Source: Psychroflexus tropicus DSM 15496 (GTDB lineage: Bacteria > Bacteroidota > Bacteroidia > Flavobacteriales > Flavobacteriaceae). Taken from it: a stretch of 64,000 nt of DNA. Each line of letters starts with the position of its first letter. Position 1 is the first letter of the stretch. The notes below the pieces were generated by a model. The model had not been told where the DNA came from and did no database searches. It saw only the letters and a list, made by a program, of their open reading frames with translations. Both the position numbers and the translations under genes were made by a program. The DNA lies in contig NZ_KB905343.1 in NCBI RefSeq assembly GCF_000378765.1, forward strand, positions 190,914 to 254,913, given 5' to 3'. Below are positions 1-7,467 of the stretch, one piece after another.

Positions 1-84
1 ACTTTTACTATCAATTGACTTTGAAATAATAAAACCGATGATAAGCCCGGCTACAGCTGCTATTATAATAAATGTAATTTCCAT
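1..84 (-). CDS. rny: Ribonuclease Y, N-terminal fragment (cut by window edge)
   Basis: The reverse strand opens with ATG at 84 and reads 28 codons to the window edge. The residues form one hydrophobic helix (ITFIIIAAVAGLIIGFII) followed by SKSIDSKS, which is the N-terminal membrane anchor expected of RNase Y. RNase Y is the membrane-bound endoribonuclease that starts mRNA decay. Its position just downstream of zapA is the usual flavobacterial order. Only the anchor is visible; the KH and HD domains lie outside the window, so the call rests on the anchor and the neighbours. Confidence 0.6.
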   Translation of the reverse strand, partial: MEITFIIIAAVAGLIIGFIISKSIDSKS

Positions 85-98
85 AATTGTGTATATAT

Positions 99-276
99 AA
101 AAAAAGCCTGTATTAGCCTAGTTTTGTATAAAACTCCGTGTAAACAGGTTTAGGGATACCCAGCTGATCAAGGATCCGCTGCACCGAAGTGGCGGCTTGC
201 TTTAACAACTGAAACTCACCCTTTTTAATTAGTAAATGTTGAGTTTATCAAAAAGGTACGACTAATACAGGCAGTG
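99..276 (-). ncRNA. ssrS: 6S-like RNA (RNA polymerase regulator)
   Basis: The gap between zapA and rny holds a long-range perfect inverted repeat: GCCTGTATTAG at 106-116 pairs with CTAATACAGGC at 262-272, closing an RNA rod of about 165 nt. On the minus strand the closing stem is followed directly by a U tract (T run opposite 99-105), as in an intrinsic terminator, which fixes the strand. GC-rich internal helices (CCGCCACTTCGGTGCAGCGG) flank a looser centre, as in 6S RNA. 6S RNA mimics an open promoter and sequesters RNA polymerase. Location next to zapA matches 6S RNA genes in many bacteria. Exact ends are estimates. Confidence 0.7.
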
Positions 277-295
277 TCGATTTATGTAATGAACG

Positions 296-592
296 TTAGT
301 TTAATTGTTGCTTAAGCATTTCATCGAGTTCTTCAAGTTTTACTTCCACTTGTTTTAATTCAGAAGAGGAAGATAATTGGTTTTGCTCAATTTCTGCAGC
401 AAATTGTAAAGCACTCATGGCTAAAACATCTTGCTTATCTCTTACTGCATAATCCTGCTCAAACTTTTTTATGACACCATTGATTCGCTTAGCAGCCTTT
501 CTGAGGCCTTCTTCTTGTTCCGGTCTTATGGTTAATGGGTAAACACGATCTGCTATTGATAATTTAATCTTGAGTTTACCTTGTTGAGCCAT
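296..592 (-). CDS. zapA: Cell division protein ZapA
   Basis: This 98-residue protein has the ZapA pattern: an N-terminal strand segment (KLKIKLSIADRVYPL) typical of the FtsZ-binding head, then an amphipathic helix region with RINGVIKKFEQDYAVRDKQD and LAMSALQFAAE, ending in a coiled coil. ZapA tetramers crosslink FtsZ protofilaments at the division site. It lies 1 nt after the coiled-coil gene upstream, so the two are co-transcribed, and is followed by the 6S-like RNA and rny. Length equals that of typical ZapA proteins. Confidence 0.9.
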   Translation of the reverse strand: MAQQGKLKIKLSIADRVYPLTIRPEQEEGLRKAAKRINGVIKKFEQDYAVRDKQDVLAMSALQFAAEIEQNQLSSSSELKQVEVKLEELDEMLKQQLN

Positions 593-593
593 T

Positions 594-884
594 TTATTCT
601 GCTAATTGAATGATACAGTTATCTATTTCTTTAATTAAACTATTTATTTTTAACTTAGTTTCTTTAGTATGCTCGTTACTGCCTAGCATTGCATTGGCTG
701 TTCTGAGTGTTTTGTTCTCGTGTTGTAATCGTTCTATTTCTGAATGCAATTCAGAAATACTTTCTGATTTTGAACTAAATTGGACCTTTAACTGATGATG
801 TTCATCTTTAAGGCGTCTATAGTCTGAAATTAATTTTTTTAAATTAAGTTCTAAAGATTCAACGCTTGATACCAATTTACTCAT
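594..884 (-). CDS. Small coiled-coil protein upstream of zapA
   Basis: The 96-residue product is nearly all charged heptad-like sequence (SLELNLKKLISDYRRLKDEH, then IERLQHENKTLRTANAMLG), so it should form one long coiled coil without membrane segments. The part around LQHENKTLRTANAML resembles the short dimeric coiled coils of ZapB-type proteins. Its tight pairing with zapA (1 nt) suggests a ZapA partner in the divisome, which is inference from context and shape only. A promoter candidate lies about 25 nt upstream. Confidence 0.65.
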   Translation of the reverse strand: MSKLVSSVESLELNLKKLISDYRRLKDEHHQLKVQFSSKSESISELHSEIERLQHENKTLRTANAMLGSNEHTKETKLKINSLIKEIDNCIIQLAE

Positions 885-909
885 CTACAACTTTCGCATT
901 GCTTTCAAG

Positions 910-940
910 CAAATTTAGTATCTATTAATGAATATGACAA
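910..940 (-). promoter_or_regulatory. Bacteroidota-type promoter for the zapA operon
   Basis: On the minus strand TAAATTTG (opposite 910-917) matches the TAnnTTTG -7 element, and TTG (opposite 938-940) sits 20 nt further upstream as a -33 element. The start codon of the coiled-coil gene is at 884. Confidence 0.55.
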
Positions 941-972
941 CCTAGATAGCATAAAATTCAAAAATCATGATT

Positions 973-980
973 TAGATTTG
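973..980 (+). promoter_or_regulatory. -7 element TAGATTTG before the M48 protease
   Basis: TAGATTTG matches TAnnTTTG and lies 16 nt before the ATG at 997. I see no convincing -33 TTG at the right distance. Confidence 0.4.
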
Positions 981-996
981 TCAAAAATCTGTGAGA

Positions 997-2235
997 ATGA
1001 CTCCGCAACTTATCTTTTACTTCATCTTAGGTATTATCTGTTTCAACTTCCTACTTGAGACTTTCTTGGATTACCTTAACTTTAGTCGGTTCGATACTCA
1101 AATCCCTCCAGAAATCGGTCAGCTTTACGATGATGAAGAGTATTATAAATCACAAAATTACAAGAAAGATAAATTTAAGCTTAGACTTTTTCAATCCGCT
1201 TTTTCTTTTATCCTGATTGTTCTTTTTTTGAGTTTTGAAGGCTTTGAGAAATTAGATACACTTGCAAAACAAATCTTTGATAGCTCAATAGGTATTTCGC
1301 TTGTTTTTTTCGGAATATTATTTTTCGCCAGCGAAATATTGAGTCTTCCATTCAGCTATTATTCCACATTTGTCATAGAGGAGAAGTATGGTTTCAATAC
1401 CTCAACCAAAGCTCTTTTTTGGATAGACCAACTCAAATCTATGCTACTCACTGTTATAGTTGGAGGAATTGTCTTAGGCTTAATTATCTTATTTTACCAG
1501 GTGGTGGGAAGAGATTTTTGGTGGTATACCTGGATATTCATTACAGCAATTAGCATTTTTACTAATATGTTTTATGCAAAGCTTATTGTTCCTATTTTCA
1601 ATACACAAAGTCCATTAGAAGAAGGAGCGCTTAGAAGTAAGATTGAAGGTTATGCCACACGATTAAATTTTGAACTCAAAAATATTTTTGTGATCGATGG
1701 TTCTAAACGAAGTAAAAAAGCCAATGCTTACTTTTCGGGTTTTGGCAAAGAGAAAAGGATAACGCTATTTGATACATTACTTGATGATCTGGAGGATGAT
1801 GAGATCGTTGCAGTATTAGCCCACGAAGTTGGTCACTATAAAAAGAATCATATTCTAATCAATCTTTTGGTTTCTACCTTATTTTTAGGACTCACCCTTT
1901 GGTTGCTTTCACTGTTCGTTAGTGAGCCTATTTTAGCTCAAGCACTTGGAGTCGAGGAAGTATCATTTCATATTGGTTTGGTAGCCTTCAGTTTTTTATA
2001 TGCTCCAATTTCATTAATAACGGGTCTTGTTACTAATTTCCTATCGCGAAAATTTGAATACCAAGCTGATGATTTTGCTAAAACAACTTTTTCATCTGTT
2101 TTTCTTATTGATGCTTTGAAAAAATTATCTAAGAAAAGTCTCAGCAATCTTACGCCACACCCCGCCTATGTTTTTTTTCACTATTCACATCCTCCTTTAT
2201 CTAAAAGGATTAAAAATTTGGAAAATAATTTGTAA
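997..2235 (+). CDS. M48 family metallopeptidase (Ste24/CAAX-protease type)
   Basis: An integral membrane zinc protease of 412 residues. The zinc motif HEVGH is at about residues 276-280, and the third ligand lies in EYQADDFA near residue 355. Several hydrophobic helices precede and follow the catalytic region, and the phrase PFSYYSTFVIEEKYGFN is typical of the Ste24 subfamily. In bacteria such enzymes take part in membrane protein quality control; no prenylation substrate is implied. I prefer the ATG at 997 to the GTG at 991, because family members start with MTP-hydrophobic. Stop is 26 nt before the rel gene, so the two may share a transcript. Confidence 0.85.
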   Translation: MTPQLIFYFILGIICFNFLLETFLDYLNFSRFDTQIPPEIGQLYDDEEYYKSQNYKKDKFKLRLFQSAFSFILIVLFLSFEGFEKLDTLAKQIFDSSIGISLVFFGILFFASEILSLPFSYYSTFVIEEKYGFNTSTKALFWIDQLKSMLLTVIVGGIVLGLIILFYQVVGRDFWWYTWIFITAISIFTNMFYAKLIVPIFNTQSPLEEGALRSKIEGYATRLNFELKNIFVIDGSKRSKKANAYFSGFGKEKRITLFDTLLDDLEDDEIVAVLAHEVGHYKKNHILINLLVSTLFLGLTLWLLSLFVSEPILAQALGVEEVSFHIGLVAFSFLYAPISLITGLVTNFLSRKFEYQADDFAKTTFSSVFLIDALKKLSKKSLSNLTPHPAYVFFHYSHPPLSKRIKNLENNL

Positions 2236-2261
2236 TTTCATTTTTATAAGTTTCGATTAGT

Positions 2262-4481
2262 ATGGAGATCACGGATGCTTATTTAGAGCAGGAAAATAAG
2301 GAGATTACAAAGGAGTACAAAGAGTTACTACGCATCAGTTACAGGACGTTAAGTAGCAAGGATAAAAAGTTGATTCGTAAAGCTTTTGAAACCGCAGTTG
2401 AAGCTCATAAAAACCAGAGAAGAAAGTCTGGGGAGGCCTATATTTTTCATCCTATCGCCGTTGCTAAAATTGTAGCCTACGAGATAGGCTTGGATGCCAC
2501 TTCCATCGCTTCTGCACTTCTTCATGATGTCGTAGAAGATACCCAGTATTCTCTGTCTGATATCGAACAGATGTTTGGTGAAGTAGTGGCTAGAATTGTC
2601 GATGGTTTAACAAAAATTTCCAGTCTTAAGAAAGACGGAGATATCTCCATGCAGGCAGAAAACTTTAGAAAGATGTTGCTCACCTTAAACGACGATATTA
2701 GGGTGATCATTATAAAAATTGCAGATCGACTTCATAATATGCAGACCATGGATGCTATGCGTTCAGATAAGCAGGTAAAAATTGCGAGCGAGACACTTTA
2801 CATTTACGCTCCTTTAGCCCATCGGATAGGACTTTATAATATCAAAACCGAATTGGAAGACCTCAGTTTGAAGTATACGGAGCCTGAGGTGTACAACGAC
2901 ATTTTAGCTAAAATCAAAGAGAGTAAAGAGGAGCAAGATGAATACATAGATGATTTTGCTAAGGTTATTTCGTCTGCATTAAACAAAGAAGATATCGACT
3001 TTGAAATAAAAGGGAGGCCTAAGTCTATCTACTCGATTCGAAAGAAAATTTTAAATCAAAATATTTCATTTGAAGAGATCTATGATAAGTTTGCGGTACG
3101 TATTATCTATGCTTCCACACCAGAAAACGAAAAGTTTTTGGCCTGGAAGATCTATTTCATCGTCACAGATTATTTTAGGCCAAATCCCACCCGATTAAGA
3201 GACTGGATTTCTTCTCCTAAAACCACTGGCTACGAAGCGTTGCACATCACTGTTATGGGACCAAAAGGGCGTTGGGTAGAGGTGCAAATTCGAAGCGAAC
3301 GCATGAATGAAATTGCAGAGAAAGGCTATGCAGCTCACTATAAATACAAGCACAAAGGAGAAGCACAGGATGAACAGGGCTTAGACTTATGGCTTAATCG
3401 TTTGCAGGAAGCTTTGGAAAATAACGAGATGAATGCAGTTGATTTTGTAGAACAATTTAAACTGAATTTATACTCTAAAGAAATTTTTGTTTTCACCCCT
3501 CAGGGAGATCTCAAATCTTTACCTAAAGGTGCAACGGTTTTGGATTTTGCTTTTGCTATCCATACCGATATTGGTTACCAGACGCGAGGGGCTAAGGTGA
3601 ATGGTAAAATAGTCGCCCTGAGTCGAGTTTTAAAAAGTGGTGATCAGGTCGAAATCATAACCTCATCCACAGCAAAACCTACTAAAAACTGGCTGGATTA
3701 TGCTACCACGGCCAGAGCAAGGACCAAAATTAAATCAGCTCTAAGAGAAAAAAGAAAGTTAATTGCTGAAGAAGGAAAAGAGATTTTAAGAAGAAAATTA
3801 AAATCTCAAAAAGTTAGTTTAAGTGAGCGAACGGTCAATGAAATGGTTGTTTTCTTTAAACTAAAGACAAGTTTGGACTTATTTTATAGAGTTGGTATTG
3901 GCTCTATCGATAATAAACAGATAAAGGATTATGCTGCCTCGCGAAGTAATGCTCTGGTATCCTTCTTTAAAAATAAAATGAGAAGATCTCCAACAAAGAA
4001 AGAGGTTGAAGATGCGGACGACGTTTCAAATAACTACGACCAATTGGTTTTTGGAGATGATGAACAAAAGCTTGATTATAAACTGGCAGCCTGCTGTAAC
4101 CCTATACCAGGGGATGAAGTGTTTGGATTCACCACTATAAAGGATGGTATTAAAGTTCATAAAAAGAATTGTCCTAATGCTATATCTCTGCAGAGCAACT
4201 ATGCTTACAGAATTTTAAAAGCCAAGTGGATCGATTCTACTCAGGAAGAGTTTAGTGCTAGCATAAAGCTTACTGGTATTGATGACTTAGGATTAGTAAG
4301 TGTCATCACCAATGAAATCTCAAAAAACCTTCATGTTAATATCTTAAGTATTGCTTTTTCAAGTAATGATGGAGTGTTTGAAGGAAAATTGGTAGTTAAA
4401 GTAAAAAATAAATCTATATTAATTACGCTGATGGAAAGATTGAAAAAAATCGATGGAATAGATAAGGTTAAGCGTGAATAA
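2262..4481 (+). CDS. Bifunctional (p)ppGpp synthetase/hydrolase Rel/SpoT
   Basis: The 739-residue protein has the full long RSH architecture. An N-terminal HD hydrolase domain carries the metal motif LLHDVVEDT (HD at residues 88-89). The synthetase domain contains KGRPKSIYSIRKK and TGYEALHITV. A TGS domain (EIFVFTPQGDLKSLPKGATV, from about residue 404) follows, then a Cys-containing region (KLAACCNPIPGDEVFGF) and a C-terminal ACT domain (about 660-739). It makes and degrades the alarmone (p)ppGpp during the stringent response. The intact HDxxED motif indicates active hydrolase; the synthetase also looks intact. It is followed 18 nt later by the Fur-family gene. Confidence 0.93.
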   Translation: MEITDAYLEQENKEITKEYKELLRISYRTLSSKDKKLIRKAFETAVEAHKNQRRKSGEAYIFHPIAVAKIVAYEIGLDATSIASALLHDVVEDTQYSLSDIEQMFGEVVARIVDGLTKISSLKKDGDISMQAENFRKMLLTLNDDIRVIIIKIADRLHNMQTMDAMRSDKQVKIASETLYIYAPLAHRIGLYNIKTELEDLSLKYTEPEVYNDILAKIKESKEEQDEYIDDFAKVISSALNKEDIDFEIKGRPKSIYSIRKKILNQNISFEEIYDKFAVRIIYASTPENEKFLAWKIYFIVTDYFRPNPTRLRDWISSPKTTGYEALHITVMGPKGRWVEVQIRSERMNEIAEKGYAAHYKYKHKGEAQDEQGLDLWLNRLQEALENNEMNAVDFVEQFKLNLYSKEIFVFTPQGDLKSLPKGATVLDFAFAIHTDIGYQTRGAKVNGKIVALSRVLKSGDQVEIITSSTAKPTKNWLDYATTARARTKIKSALREKRKLIAEEGKEILRRKLKSQKVSLSERTVNEMVVFFKLKTSLDLFYRVGIGSIDNKQIKDYAASRSNALVSFFKNKMRRSPTKKEVEDADDVSNNYDQLVFGDDEQKLDYKLAACCNPIPGDEVFGFTTIKDGIKVHKKNCPNAISLQSNYAYRILKAKWIDSTQEEFSASIKLTGIDDLGLVSVITNEISKNLHVNILSIAFSSNDGVFEGKLVVKVKNKSILITLMERLKKIDGIDKVKRE

Positions 4482-4486
4482 AAGCA

Positions 4487-4494
4487 TATTTTTG
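4487..4494 (+). promoter_or_regulatory. -7 element TATTTTTG immediately before the Fur gene
   Basis: TATTTTTG matches TAnnTTTG and ends only 5 nt before the ATG at 4500, so a transcript from here would have almost no leader. No clear -33 TTG is present; the gene may also be read from the rel transcript. Confidence 0.4.
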
Positions 4495-4499
4495 TAATC

Positions 4500-4961
4500 A
4501 TGGTAAATAAAGATAATTTGAAAAATGATTTAGCAGTTGTTAAAAACGTGTTTACTAAGTTCTTAGAAAACAACGGACATAGAAAGACCCCAGAGCGTTA
4601 CGCAATACTTCAAGAGATCTACGAAAGTGATGATCATTTCGATATAGAATCTCTATACATCAAGATGAAGACCAAAAATTATCGCGTCAGCCGAGCCACA
4701 CTTTACAACACTATAGATTTATTACTAGATTGTGGTTTGGTAAGAAAACATCAGTTTGGTAAAAATCAAGCTCAGTACGAAAAATCTTATTTTGATAAAC
4801 AACATGATCACGTCATTCTTACCGATTCAGGAGAGGTAATTGAGTTTTGTGATCCAAGAATTGAATCCATAAAAAAAACCATAGAGGAGGTGTTCGAGAT
4901 ATCTATCGATCGCCATTCTTTATACTTCTACGGAACAAGAAACCAACCAAAGACAGACTAA
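4500..4961 (+). CDS. Fur family transcriptional regulator
   Basis: A 153-residue winged-helix metalloregulator. The DNA-binding half has [21 protein letters not shown] and the recognition helix region [20 protein letters not shown]. The metal-binding half retains [20 protein letters not shown]. Fur proteins use Fe(II) or another metal as corepressor. The C-x2-C structural zinc pair that normally precedes GxVIEF (as in CxxCGKVIEF) is replaced by [11 protein letters not shown], leaving single cysteines, so the zinc site differs from E. coli Fur. It is followed 3 nt later by purA, an operon arrangement common in this family of bacteria. Which metal or peroxide signal it reads cannot be told. Confidence 0.88.
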   Translation: MVNKDNLKNDLAVVKNVFTKFLENNGHRKTPERYAILQEIYESDDHFDIESLYIKMKTKNYRVSRATLYNTIDLLLDCGLVRKHQFGKNQAQYEKSYFDKQHDHVILTDSGEVIEFCDPRIESIKKTIEEVFEISIDRHSLYFYGTRNQPKTD

Positions 4962-4964
4962 AAC

Positions 4965-6236
4965 ATGGCAGTAGACTTACTACTTGGACTCCAGTGGGGA
5001 GATGAAGGCAAAGGAAAAATTGTTGACTATCTCACCCAAAATTACAATATTATTGCGAGATTTCAAGGAGGTCCTAACGCAGGACATACTTTAGAATTTG
5101 ATGGCATCAAGCACGTTTTGCATACTATCCCCTCAGGTATTTTTCACAAGGAGGCGGTGAATGTCGTAGGAAACGGTGTGGTGATCGACCCAGTGATCTT
5201 TCAGAAAGAAATTGAAGCTTTGGCTAAATTTAATTTAGATTTTAAAGATAGTCTTTTGATTTCCAGAAAAGCTCACTTGATCTTGCCTACACACAGGCTT
5301 CTGGATGCCGCTTCAGAAACTTCAAAAGGAAAGGCTAAAATCGGCTCTACTTTAAAAGGTATCGGTCCAACTTATATGGATAAGACTGGACGTAACGGCA
5401 TACGTGTTGGAGATCTTGAATTTGATAATTGGAAAGAAAAATACAGACAGTTAGCCAACAAACATCAGGCATTAATAGAATTCTACAACGTAGATGTTCA
5501 ATACAACTTAAAGGAACTCGAGCAGGAGTTTTTTGAAGCTGTAGAATCTATAAAGTCTCTCACTTTTATTGATTCTGAGGAGTATCTTCATCAGGCTCAA
5601 GTCAACAACCAAACCATATTAGCTGAAGGGGCTCAAGGTTCACTTTTGGACATTGATTTTGGAACTTATCCTTTCGTTACCTCTTCCAATACCACTGCGG
5701 CAGGAGCCTGTACTGGGTTAGGAATCGCTCCCAATAAAATTCAAAATGTATTTGGAATTTTTAAAGCTTATACTACGAGAGTTGGAAGCGGTCCTTTTCC
5801 AACCGAGCTTTTTGATGAAGACGGAGCCAGAATGGCAAAAGTGGGTAATGAATTTGGTGCCACAACTGGCCGTCCAAGGCGTTGTGGCTGGTTAGATTTA
5901 GTCGCTTTAAAATATGCGGTTCAAGTTAATGGAGTCACTGAACTCATGATGATGAAAGGGGATGTGTTAAGTGGCTTTAAAACACTTAAAGTTTGCACTG
6001 CTTATAAGTATAAGGGCGATGAAATAAATCATTTACCCTTCAATATTGAGGCTGACAATCTAGAGCCTGTTTATAAGGAATTTAAAGGCTGGAAAGAAGA
6101 TATCACTAAACATGATAGTTTCGAAGCTTTACCTAAAGAATTGAAAGAATACATAAAGTTTATCGAAGATGAACTCCATGTGCCTATCAAAATTGTCTCT
6201 GTAGGCCCAGATCGTAAAGAGACTATTTTAAGATAA
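4965..6236 (+). CDS. purA: Adenylosuccinate synthetase
   Basis: PurA condenses IMP with aspartate using GTP, the first committed step to AMP. The 423-residue sequence shows the N-terminal GTP-binding signature LGLQWGDEGKGKIVD, the IMP-binding stretch QGGPNAGHT, the segment GIGPTYMDKTGRNGIRVGDL, and the C-terminal GATTGRPRRCGWLD loop. Length and motifs are normal. Translation is probably coupled to the Fur gene (3 nt gap). A strong hairpin follows the stop. Confidence 0.96.
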   Translation: MAVDLLLGLQWGDEGKGKIVDYLTQNYNIIARFQGGPNAGHTLEFDGIKHVLHTIPSGIFHKEAVNVVGNGVVIDPVIFQKEIEALAKFNLDFKDSLLISRKAHLILPTHRLLDAASETSKGKAKIGSTLKGIGPTYMDKTGRNGIRVGDLEFDNWKEKYRQLANKHQALIEFYNVDVQYNLKELEQEFFEAVESIKSLTFIDSEEYLHQAQVNNQTILAEGAQGSLLDIDFGTYPFVTSSNTTAAGACTGLGIAPNKIQNVFGIFKAYTTRVGSGPFPTELFDEDGARMAKVGNEFGATTGRPRRCGWLDLVALKYAVQVNGVTELMMMKGDVLSGFKTLKVCTAYKYKGDEINHLPFNIEADNLEPVYKEFKGWKEDITKHDSFEALPKELKEYIKFIEDELHVPIKIVSVGPDRKETILR

Positions 6237-6256
6237 GCTGTTTAGTTTATAAATTC

Positions 6257-6292
6257 AAAAAAGCCATTTCTAAATTCAGAAATGGCTTTTTT
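6257..6292. terminator. Bidirectional intrinsic terminator (purA / czcB)
   Basis: A perfect hairpin, AAAAAGCCATTTCT paired with AGAAATGGCTTTTT around a 6-nt loop, lies between the convergent purA and czcB genes. The A and T runs flanking the stem allow it to work in both directions. Confidence 0.85.
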
Positions 6293-6314
6293 AATAAGCT
6301 TATAATTTAACATA

Positions 6315-7463
6315 TTAGTGATCGTGTCCTCCGCCTCCTGAAGTAAGAATATCGAAAGCACCTTGGGTTAAATACTGAGCTTCAGTATTTATTTCTGCTG
6401 CATTTAAAATGGGTCTTATTCCATTCTGCGGATCTCCCGTTTGAACCTCAACTTTTTCAAATTGGTATCGATCTGCAGATTGAGACTCCAGTTTTAAAAG
6501 AAACATCTCATTGTCCACTTCAGAAAATGCAGTTTCGGGTAAGGCCAGATGAGTTTCTGTACTAGAATCAAAATAGGCATTCACGTACATACCAACAGCA
6601 AAATCGACATCTTCTCGTTTAGGATGCGCATGAATTCTCAGGCTTCTGTTTTCGGTTACTTCAGCTCCTATGACTTTCACGTAAGCCTTGTAAATCTCCT
6701 CCGAAATTTCTGGCACTTGAAAACTTAGCGTGTCTCCCTGATTGACTTTTAGAATGTCTTTTTCAAAGACATCGAGTTCCAGATGTACGTGGTCTAAATC
6801 TAAAATTTCCATGATCATATCAGACTGAGCTAGAAATTTACCCTGCGACACATTTAGTTTAGAAATCTTACCATCTATTGGAGAATAGATTGAAATTTCT
6901 GAGGTTAACTTTCCTTCTGCTACTGCTTTGGGGTTCAGATTCATCAATTTGAGCTGTTCTTCCATTGCTTTAAATTTTGCCTGAGCCTGAAGAAAATCGT
7001 TTTTAGTCGACTGAAATACCTTTTGTGAGATCACCTGATCCTCAAACAAATTTCTTTTACGCTCAAATTCCGACATTAGAAATTCATAATTACTTAGGCT
7101 CTCCACGTACATTTGCTGAATCTTTAAATAATCGGGATGCTTCAACCTGACCAAGAGGTCACCCTTTTGGACTTCATCTCCAACCAATAAATGCGTTTGG
7201 GAAACATAACCATCAAAGTATGAGCTAACTGTTGATCTGTTTTCTGGAGGAACATCTACCATGCCCGTGACCTGAAACTGTTCAGAAAAGCTTGCTTCTT
7301 CAAGTCCTCCGAGCTTAAGCCCGGATTTTTCAAACTGCTCTTTGGTGATCTCAATAATTAAGTCATCGTGTACTTCTGCATCTTTGGTTGTAGATTCACT
7401 CTTACCACAGGATAAGAAGATCACACTAACAAGGAAGAGGCTAATATGTTTATATCGTTTCAT
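6315..7463 (-). CDS. RND efflux periplasmic adaptor lipoprotein (CzcB/CusB family)
   Basis: This 382-residue membrane fusion protein starts with a lipoprotein signal (VSVIFLSCGKSES), so it should be anchored by its N-terminal Cys. It has the usual order: a barrel and lipoyl half (VDVPPENRSTVSSYFDGYV), a coiled-coil hairpin (QQMYVESLSNYEFLMSEFER through QLKLMNLNPK), the second lipoyl half (ISIYSPIDGKISKLNVSQG), and a beta barrel. It bridges the inner-membrane pump and outer-membrane factor encoded 4 nt upstream. The C-terminus ends GGGGHDH, a possible metal-binding tail. Export of a divalent heavy metal is inferred from the pump. Confidence 0.88.
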   Translation of the reverse strand: MKRYKHISLFLVSVIFLSCGKSESTTKDAEVHDDLIIEITKEQFEKSGLKLGGLEEASFSEQFQVTGMVDVPPENRSTVSSYFDGYVSQTHLLVGDEVQKGDLLVRLKHPDYLKIQQMYVESLSNYEFLMSEFERKRNLFEDQVISQKVFQSTKNDFLQAQAKFKAMEEQLKLMNLNPKAVAEGKLTSEISIYSPIDGKISKLNVSQGKFLAQSDMIMEILDLDHVHLELDVFEKDILKVNQGDTLSFQVPEISEEIYKAYVKVIGAEVTENRSLRIHAHPKREDVDFAVGMYVNAYFDSSTETHLALPETAFSEVDNEMFLLKLESQSADRYQFEKVEVQTGDPQNGIRPILNAAEINTEAQYLTQGAFDILTSGGGGHDH

Positions 7464-7467
7464 AAGT

